Below are positions 13,330-18,326 of a DNA stretch of 18,326 nt, piece after piece. The position numbers were made by a program, and so were the translations under genes. Where the stretch lies: positions 1 through 18,326 of the forward strand of contig MGMR01000006.1 of NCBI GenBank assembly GCA_001796495.1. The letters are read 5' to 3'. This stretch comes from Chloroflexi bacterium RBG_13_51_18. Lineage in GTDB: Bacteria; Chloroflexota; Dehalococcoidia; Dehalococcoidales; RBG-16-60-22. The notes beneath the pieces were generated by a model. It made no database searches and was not told where the DNA came from. It was given only the letters and a program-made list of their open reading frames with translations. Numbering within the stretch: position 1 is the first letter of the stretch; every line of letters starts with the position of its first letter.

Positions 13330-14355
13330 CTACTTTGTATTCCGCGATTGAAGTATTTGCTGCTTAATACTACCAAGCAGCAAATTAGCTATAATGGGGT
13401 CGAATTGAGAGCCGCTGCACCACTGGATTTCCTCCATCGCATCTATCTTGGAAAGCGCCTTGCGGTAGGGACGGTCGGAAATCATGGCATGATATGCGTC
13501 AGCCAGTGAAATAATCCTGGCCCCCAGGGGAATATCTTTACCGGCGATAGTCTGGTCAAGCCCGCCGCCGTCGAAATGGTCGTGGTGGTGCGAAATAATC
13601 TCCACAATTCTGTCGTTAACAAAGGGCTTGACAAGGTTCGGGCCGACGATAGCGTGCGTCATGATATGCCGGTATTCGGTAGTCGTTAATTCACTCGGCT
13701 TATTGAGTATATTAGGGTCGACGACGATTTTGCCGACATCATGAAGCATGGCCGCCCAGCACAGGTCATCCATCTCTTCGGTGGATAACTTCATCTGCTC
13801 GCCTAAAACCATGGTGGTTTCAACGACCGAGTGAGAATGACCATTGGTGTAGCTGTCTTTGGCTTCCAGCGTATTCACCAGGGTCTGGATAGCCCCGAAA
13901 AACATCTGTCTTGATTCATTACGGTTTCTGCCGACTTTCTTGCCCAGGTCCTGGAAGTAGCGCCGGATTTCCAACGCCACACGGCGTTTATCCAGGGTGC
14001 TGTTTACGCAAGACAAGACCTGCTCAAACCTGAACGGCTTGTTGAGATAATCCTGCGCTCCGTCCTTAATACATTTGGCGATAACCTTGGGGTCGGTCAC
14101 GCCGCTGGCCATGATGACGGCCGTCTCCGGGAAACGCTCGGTCATTTCCGGCAGTACTTCATTGCCCGCCCTTCCCGGCATGTTAATATCCATGATAACC
14201 AGGTCGGAAGCCTGTTTCTCCAGCTTATTCATCGCCTGGTCGCCGCTTTCGGCTTCATCACAGACGAAGCCGCGCATCCCCAGACCCTTGGATAGAATGC
14301 CGCGTATCGCTTCTTCATCATCAACGAGTAATATACTTTCTTTAGGAATGGTCAT
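13330..14355 (-). CDS. Response regulator with HD-GYP output domain
   Basis: 341 aa from the ATG at 14355, preceded by GGGAGGTGA. An in-frame start at 14439 would add 28 unrelated residues and lacks such a site. Receiver domain (5-125): D12-D13, phosphoacceptor D56 (VIMDINMPG) and K106. HD-GYP domain (about 155-330): H173 (NGHSHSV), the HD pair H205-D206 followed by VGK, H234, H257-H258 and D286. The metal ligands are complete, unlike the other HD-GYP protein here, but the GYP loop reads G-L-D (265-267). It probably hydrolyses cyclic di-GMP when phosphorylated by a kinase not in this window, or possibly by CheA. It is a single-gene unit ending at the terminator at 13268-13298. No convincing promoter was found in the 177 bases upstream. 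Confidence 0.93.
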   Translation of the reverse strand: MTIPKESILLVDDEEAIRGILSKGLGMRGFVCDEAESGDQAMNKLEKQASDLVIMDINMPGRAGNEVLPEMTERFPETAVIMASGVTDPKVIAKCIKDGAQDYLNKPFRFEQVLSCVNSTLDKRRVALEIRRYFQDLGKKVGRNRNESRQMFFGAIQTLVNTLEAKDSYTNGHSHSVVETTMVLGEQMKLSTEEMDDLCWAAMLHDVGKIVVDPNILNKPSELTTTEYRHIMTHAIVGPNLVKPFVNDRIVEIISHHHDHFDGGGLDQTIAGKDIPLGARIISLADAYHAMISDRPYRKALSKIDAMEEIQWCSGSQFDPIIANLLLGSIKQQILQSRNTK

Positions 14356-14532
14356 TCTCTCACCTCCCAGCATTTGGTCGAGCTTATGCCAGTATTTTAG
14401 GAGGCATGTGCTAAACAACACATTAATTTCAAACGTCAACGCATAAACAAATAGTAAAAATTTTGGTTGTCAGCAAAAACCATGCTGCTAAAAGGGGATA
14501 TAATCGTGGGGGAGCTCAAAGCTGAATCAGGA

Positions 14533-15111
14533 TTACTTCAGAGCGATAGTACTGATTCTGCTGTAGATTGGGCCTTCCCGGGTCAACTGACTTTTCATCA
14601 ATTGAACGGCATTTACATTGAAAACATATTTCGACTCGAAAGGTGTGGTGGCTACTAGCTGACCCAGCTTCTGTCTTTCATCAGGTCGAACATAATCGCG
14701 TACACGGGCAATGGTAAGGTGGGGTGAAAAAGGTCGCGCTTCTGACGGAAAACCCAGCGGCGCAAGATTTGCCTCGATATTTTTCTGGAGTTGCGCCAGC
14801 TTTTCCAGTTCCCCGGCCAGGCCGACCCAGATTACCTGGACCCGTTTCATGTTAGGAAATACTCCCGGTCCACTCACCCGGATATCGAACGGATGTATAC
14901 CATTGGCGGCATTTTCCAGGGCTGATGTCATTCTGCCGATTATTTCTGTATCGATATCCCCGAGAAACTTGAGCGTCAGGTGAATATTGCCGGAGTCGAC
15001 CCATCTTACGGGCACACTGCCGCCCGATTTTAACCTATCTTGAAGTCGGGCTAGGCTTTGTCTTAATTCTCCTGGCAGTTCTATAGCGATAAAAGAGCGT
15101 ATCTTCTCCAT
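14533..15111 (-). CDS. thpR: RNA 2',3'-cyclic phosphodiesterase (2'-5' RNA ligase family)
   Basis: 192 aa, the normal length. The two catalytic HxTx motifs are H44-L-T-L and H131-L-T-I. The start SFIAIELP (6-13), KFLGDI (48-53), FSPHLTIARV (128-137) and the final V-x-L-M-x-S-x-L region (VQLMKSQL) also match the family. These enzymes act on 2',3'-cyclic phosphate RNA ends and can ligate 2'-5' in vitro; the cellular role is not settled. It begins 8 bases after the amidohydrolase stop, so the two are probably co-transcribed. No clear terminator follows it. Confidence 0.93.
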   Translation of the reverse strand: MEKIRSFIAIELPGELRQSLARLQDRLKSGGSVPVRWVDSGNIHLTLKFLGDIDTEIIGRMTSALENAANGIHPFDIRVSGPGVFPNMKRVQVIWVGLAGELEKLAQLQKNIEANLAPLGFPSEARPFSPHLTIARVRDYVRPDERQKLGQLVATTPFESKYVFNVNAVQLMKSQLTREGPIYSRISTIALK

Positions 15112-15119
15112 AGTACCGT

Positions 15120-15959
15120 TTATATTCCCAGCAGACGGCGTGCGTTTAAAGAAAGGATTCCGTTTTCAGCTTCGTCGGGCAGGCCCGCTTCCCTGATTTC
15201 ATTTACAATCCTGCCCTGCGCCACCACTGGGAAGTCGCTGCCGAAAATAATCCTGTCCGCGCCGGTTATCCGGCTTACCTGTAAATATACTTCCGGTCGG
15301 TAAAGAAACGGTGAAGCGGCGGTATCGTAGTAAACATCCTCTAATGCATCCCGGACTTCCGGCATCAGGGTATAAAAAGGCAGACCGCCGCCCCAGTGAG
15401 CGCAAACTACCGGCAGCCCTTTTAAGTTAGTGATGAACTTATACAATACTTCCGGGGTAGCCGCCCCTTTGCCGGGATAAAGATGACCCACCGGCTCCGA
15501 GGCATGAGTCAGGGTAATCAGCTTGTGCTTTCGTAAAAGGTCGGTGAAAGGCTTGATGGCATTTTTCCTGCTGTAGTCCAGGGACTGCGTGTCCGGCCGA
15601 AGCTCGCCTACCCCCTTTACGCCCCCGCGCACGCACCTCTCGATTTCCCGCAAGGCTGCATCATCTATATATGAATTCACCGCGCAAAAGCCGATTAAAC
15701 GTTTGGGGTAGCGGGCAACCGACTCCAGAATATAGTCGTTGGTCTCCACGCAAAACTCGTGGGTACTCCAGCTGTAATTGACGATGACGGAAATATCGAT
15801 CCCATCCCTGTCCATGCTGTTGATGAGATCTTCAGCGGCGGCAATTTTAACCTTTTCGCCGGCGTAAATCTGGGCGAAAGTGGAGTCCTTTTCCACATAT
15901 CGGCTGCGGTTGTTTTTTATACGCGGTGGCAATACATGCGTGTGGAAATCAATAATCAT
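15120..15959 (-). CDS. Amidohydrolase family (amidohydrolase 2) metal-dependent hydrolase
   Basis: 279 aa. A TIM-barrel amidohydrolase of the amidohydrolase-2 group: H6-x-H8 at the N-terminus (IDFHTH), H152 (THAS), H188 (CAHWGG) and D242 (FGSDFP) are the expected metal and catalytic residues. E119 in GVKGVGELRP lies where several relatives carry a strand-4 ligand. Members include decarboxylases of aromatic acids and various hydrolases; the substrate cannot be told from the sequence. It sits between rplY and thpR with gaps of 36 and 8 bases. The Shine-Dalgarno is weak. Confidence 0.88.
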   Translation of the reverse strand: MIIDFHTHVLPPRIKNNRSRYVEKDSTFAQIYAGEKVKIAAAEDLINSMDRDGIDISVIVNYSWSTHEFCVETNDYILESVARYPKRLIGFCAVNSYIDDAALREIERCVRGGVKGVGELRPDTQSLDYSRKNAIKPFTDLLRKHKLITLTHASEPVGHLYPGKGAATPEVLYKFITNLKGLPVVCAHWGGGLPFYTLMPEVRDALEDVYYDTAASPFLYRPEVYLQVSRITGADRIIFGSDFPVVAQGRIVNEIREAGLPDEAENGILSLNARRLLGI

Positions 15960-15995
15960 CTCAAACCACCAACCCGCAGATGCAATAAGGCTGGC

Positions 15996-16700
15996 TTATT
16001 CTTTTTTCTCCGGTGCCTTCTTTTCTCCTCCAGCCTCCGCTGACGGTTTTTCCGCGGCTCCTTCAGCCCTGGCTTCGCCTTCAGCGCCTTCTTCAGCTTC
16101 TGCCTCTTCCGCAACCACCGGCTTCTCTTCTTCTGCCACGACGGTGATTTCAGAAACCTTGACCACCATCTGTTCGGGGTCATCCTGGACTTCAATTTCC
16201 GGGTCCAGGACGATATCCTTGACATGGAGAGACTGGTCAAGTTCCGCTAACACGCTGATATCAACCTCTATTTGCGGCGGCACCTTTTCCGGCAAACATT
16301 CGATACTTAAAACATTAATACCGTGAGAAAGAATACGCCCTTTTGCTTTCATGGCAGGCGATTCACCGACCAGGACGATAGGCACCTCCATGGTCATTTT
16401 TTCGCCTTTTCTAACCTGATAAAAATCCACATGCAGTAATTGAAGGCTTATAACATCCCGCTGAATTTCACGCAAAAAGACGTTTTTCGCTTCCTTTTCG
16501 CCTTCAACATTAAGACTGATGAGACGGGTCATCCCGGCACTGGACACTATCTTTTTCAACTCGTTGACGTCGCACTGGAGCGCCAGTGATTCCAAACTAT
16601 GTCCGAAGAGATGCGCCGGTACTATTCCCTGGCGGCGTAAAAACCTGGTCTTTTTCCCGAAGACATCTCTTTTTGCTGCTTTTAGCTTCAATTCCTGCAT
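15996..16700 (-). CDS. rplY: 50S ribosomal protein L25 (CTC/TL5 type)
   Basis: 234 aa. The N-terminal L25 domain (about 3-92) binds 5S rRNA; it includes KRDVFGKKTRFLRRQGIVPAHLFG and LLHVDFYQV. The second, TL5-type beta domain is at 98-183 (EVPIVLVGESPAMKAKG...LPEKVPPQIEVDISVL). A low-complexity Glu/Ala-rich acidic tail ending in Lys/Glu fills 184-234; such tails are common and variable in CTC-type proteins. AAGGGGG precedes the ATG. Likely the first gene of a unit with the amidohydrolase and thpR. Confidence 0.95.
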   Translation of the reverse strand: MQELKLKAAKRDVFGKKTRFLRRQGIVPAHLFGHSLESLALQCDVNELKKIVSSAGMTRLISLNVEGEKEAKNVFLREIQRDVISLQLLHVDFYQVRKGEKMTMEVPIVLVGESPAMKAKGRILSHGINVLSIECLPEKVPPQIEVDISVLAELDQSLHVKDIVLDPEIEVQDDPEQMVVKVSEITVVAEEEKPVVAEEAEAEEGAEGEARAEGAAEKPSAEAGGEKKAPEKKE

Positions 16701-16777
16701 CTGCGTTCCCCCTTCAACCTTACAATTTAATCATAAACAGCTTAAAAAATCAATTCAGTGGATACAAGTCCCGTCAC

Positions 16778-16807
16778 TTTATATTTAATCATCCGCTTTT
16801 AAATCAA
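16778..16807 (-). promoter_or_regulatory. Promoter candidate for rplY
   Basis: On the minus strand: TTGATT (16802-16807), an 18-base spacer, and TATAAA (16778-16783). The -10 matches five of six and the -35 four of six. It lies about 80 bases before the rplY ATG. Confidence 0.5.
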
Positions 16808-16843
16808 CTTTCACCCCCGTTTGCCAGTTTACCATTTATCTAT

Positions 16844-16872
16844 GGGACAACCTCGAATACTAGTGATATAAT
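16844..16872 (+). promoter_or_regulatory. Promoter candidate for the biotin carboxylase gene
   Basis: GGGACA (16844-16849), a 17-base spacer and a perfect TATAAT (16867-16872), with an extended TGn at 16864-16866. Transcription would start near 16879, about 55 bases before the TTG start codon. It is divergent from the rplY promoter in the same 233-base gap. Confidence 0.62.
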
Positions 16873-16933
16873 CTATTTAAACCCTTGTTCCAGAAAAGCG
16901 AATAAAGCGACAGAAACGCTAGGAGCAACAAAC

Positions 16934-18326
16934 TTGTTTAAGAAGATTCTAATAGCCAACCGCGGTGAAATTGCCGTCAGGATAATAAGGACCTGCCGCG
17001 AAATTGGCATTGGTACTGTTGCCGTATATTCCGAGGCTGATATCGACTCTCTCCATGTTAAGCTCGCGGACGAAGCCTATACAATCGGACCAGCTGAAAC
17101 AGAGCATTCCTACCTGAACGCAGAAAAAATACTGGAAATCGCCCGGCTAAGTAAAGCCGACGCCATCCATCCCGGCTACGGCTTTCTCGCCGAGAATCCC
17201 GAATTCGTGGAGATGTGCGAGCAGCGAGGTCTTACTTTTATCGGTCCACCAAGCGAGGCCATGTACAAAGTCAAGCCGAAACATGCCGCTCGGAATCTCA
17301 TGAAACTCCTCAATATCCCTGTCGTGCCTGGCTATGACCAGGTTCTCCTTAATTCCACCTTTGAGGGGTTCCAGCAGGTGCAGGAAGTTGCTAAAAGCAT
17401 CGGTTATCCGGTTATCATAAAACCTTCCGGCGGTGGCGGCGGTATAGGCATGACTATTGCCCATAATCAGGAACAACTGGGTAATGCCGTCCGCTCCGTT
17501 GAAGGGAGGGGCCGCAAGCTTTTCGGCATTTCCTCCTTCTACATAGAGAAATATCTTACCAATATCAAGCATATCGAGTTCCAGGTATTGGCTGATAAAT
17601 ACGGCAATGTCATCCATCTTGGAGAACGTGACTGTTCCATACAGCGCCGTTTTCAGAAACTGATTGAAGAAGCCCCTTGCCCTATTCTATCGCCGCATCT
17701 CCGGATGAAGATGGGCGCTGCCGCCCTGGATATCGCTCTGGCGATGAAATACGTCAATGCGATGACAGTGGAGTTCTTTTATATCCCTAAAACACAGGAG
17801 TTCTATTTCAACGAGGTGAACACACGCCTGCAGGTAGAGCACTGCGTTACGGAACTCATCACCGATGTGGATATCGTTAAAGAACAAATCAAAATTGCCG
17901 CTGGAGAGCAGCTTTCTTATACTCAGGATGATATCACCCGCCGGGGATGGGCTATCGAATGCCGCATCACCGCCGAGGATGCGGCCCGTAATTTCCTCCC
18001 CTCCCCCGGAGAGATTACCGGACTGCACCTGCCTCATGGCCCTGGATTGAGAATAGACGAAGGTATTTATGCCGGCTATACCGTCCCATTTTATTACGAC
18101 CCTCTGCTGTGCAAGATAATGACCTGGGGCAAAACGAGAAACGAAGCTATATTGCGCATGAAAAGGGCTCTGAGTGAAACAAGGATTGATGGTATAATGA
18201 CAAATCTGCCTTTTCATTACATCGCACTGGAAGATAAACAGTTCAACAGCGGCCTGTACACCACTGATTTTATTGAAAAACAGCAAATTGTAAAAAAAAT
18301 CCGCGAACAGGCCAAGAAAGCGAAGA
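16934..18326 (+). CDS. Biotin carboxylase subunit (acyl-CoA or pyruvate carboxylase), 3' end cut by window
   Basis: 464 codons, open to the right edge. It starts at a TTG (16934) with AGGAG 8 bases upstream. Predicted to carboxylate biotin on a carrier protein using ATP and bicarbonate. Motifs: ILIANRGEIAVR (6-16), HPGYGFLAEN (79-88), the ATP-grasp glycine loop (163-173), ERDCSIQRR (231-239), the active-site NEVNTRLQVEH (293-303) and AIECRITAED (340-349). Compared with E. coli AccC, two usually conserved residues differ: the Arg of the glycine loop is I171, and the His after QRR is F240. K163, E280, E294, R298, E302 and R344 are kept. About 450-500 residues is normal, so only a few dozen codons are likely missing. 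Whether it serves acetyl-CoA, propionyl-CoA or pyruvate carboxylation would depend on genes outside the window. Confidence 0.92.
   Translation, partial: MFKKILIANRGEIAVRIIRTCREIGIGTVAVYSEADIDSLHVKLADEAYTIGPAETEHSYLNAEKILEIARLSKADAIHPGYGFLAENPEFVEMCEQRGLTFIGPPSEAMYKVKPKHAARNLMKLLNIPVVPGYDQVLLNSTFEGFQQVQEVAKSIGYPVIIKPSGGGGGIGMTIAHNQEQLGNAVRSVEGRGRKLFGISSFYIEKYLTNIKHIEFQVLADKYGNVIHLGERDCSIQRRFQKLIEEAPCPILSPHLRMKMGAAALDIALAMKYVNAMTVEFFYIPKTQEFYFNEVNTRLQVEHCVTELITDVDIVKEQIKIAAGEQLSYTQDDITRRGWAIECRITAEDAARNFLPSPGEITGLHLPHGPGLRIDEGIYAGYTVPFYYDPLLCKIMTWGKTRNEAILRMKRALSETRIDGIMTNLPFHYIALEDKQFNSGLYTTDFIEKQQIVKKIREQAKKAK

Noticed and set aside
14467..14658. Small plus-strand frame with a TATAAT-like element at 14499-14504
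   Set aside because: There is no matching -35 and the TATAAT lies after the proposed start codon. Most of the frame is antisense to thpR.
17147..18286. Two minus-strand frames (156 and 199 codons) at the right end
   Set aside because: Both are antisense to the biotin carboxylase, whose motifs are read clearly on the plus strand.
1..18326. CRISPR arrays, tRNA or rRNA genes, insertion sequences, prophage or integrase genes
   Set aside because: None was seen: no regularly spaced repeats, no tRNA-like cloverleaf noticed in the gaps, and no transposase or integrase motifs.

Overview
This is a bacterial window (it has a CTC/TL5-type ribosomal protein L25 gene, Shine-Dalgarno sites, and frequent GTG/TTG starts). 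Its core is one long minus-strand chemotaxis operon of ten genes. The CheC/CheD-containing gene set, the sensory genes with HD-GYP proteins, and the general sequence style would fit a Chloroflexota (Dehalococcoidia-like) or Firmicutes-like anaerobe. This placement is an inference from overall impression, with low to moderate confidence; no marker here decides it.

Layout. (1) 1-1084: the first 25 codons of a minus-strand lipoprotein, divergent from a plus-strand lipoprotein-type acetolactate decarboxylase. (2) 1116-11599, minus strand, transcribed mcp > cheW > cheA > cheC > cheD > cheY > cheB > cheR > HD-GYP protein > zinc-ribbon protein. The last three junctions and cheC/cheD overlap by 1 or 4 bases, so the HD-GYP and zinc-ribbon genes are translationally joined to the chemotaxis genes. 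(3) 11600-12073: an AT-rich regulatory region with dyads and promoter-like sites. (4) 12074-13222, plus strand: a GntR-type regulator fused to a periplasmic-binding-protein-like ligand domain. (5) 13330-14355, minus strand: a response regulator with an HD-GYP output domain, ending at a good intrinsic terminator. (6) 14533-16700, minus strand: rplY, an amidohydrolase and thpR, closely packed. (7) 16934 to the right edge, plus strand: a biotin carboxylase, cut off by the window end.

How the genes work together. A membrane MCP (Cache sensor, tandem HAMP, Cys-rich PAS) would control CheA through CheW. CheA would phosphorylate CheY and CheB. CheR, CheB and CheD would adapt the receptor, and CheC would dephosphorylate CheY-P. 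No flagellar, archaellar or pilus gene is in the window. Even so, the last operon gene carries at its N-terminus a peptide very like the CheY-P-binding peptide of FliM/FliY, joined through a linker and coiled coil to a zinc ribbon. That protein is the best candidate for something undescribed: a possible non-flagellar CheY-P target, co-translated with a degenerate HD-GYP protein.

All calls come from reading the sequence and from knowledge of the families; no database search, structure prediction or computation was run.
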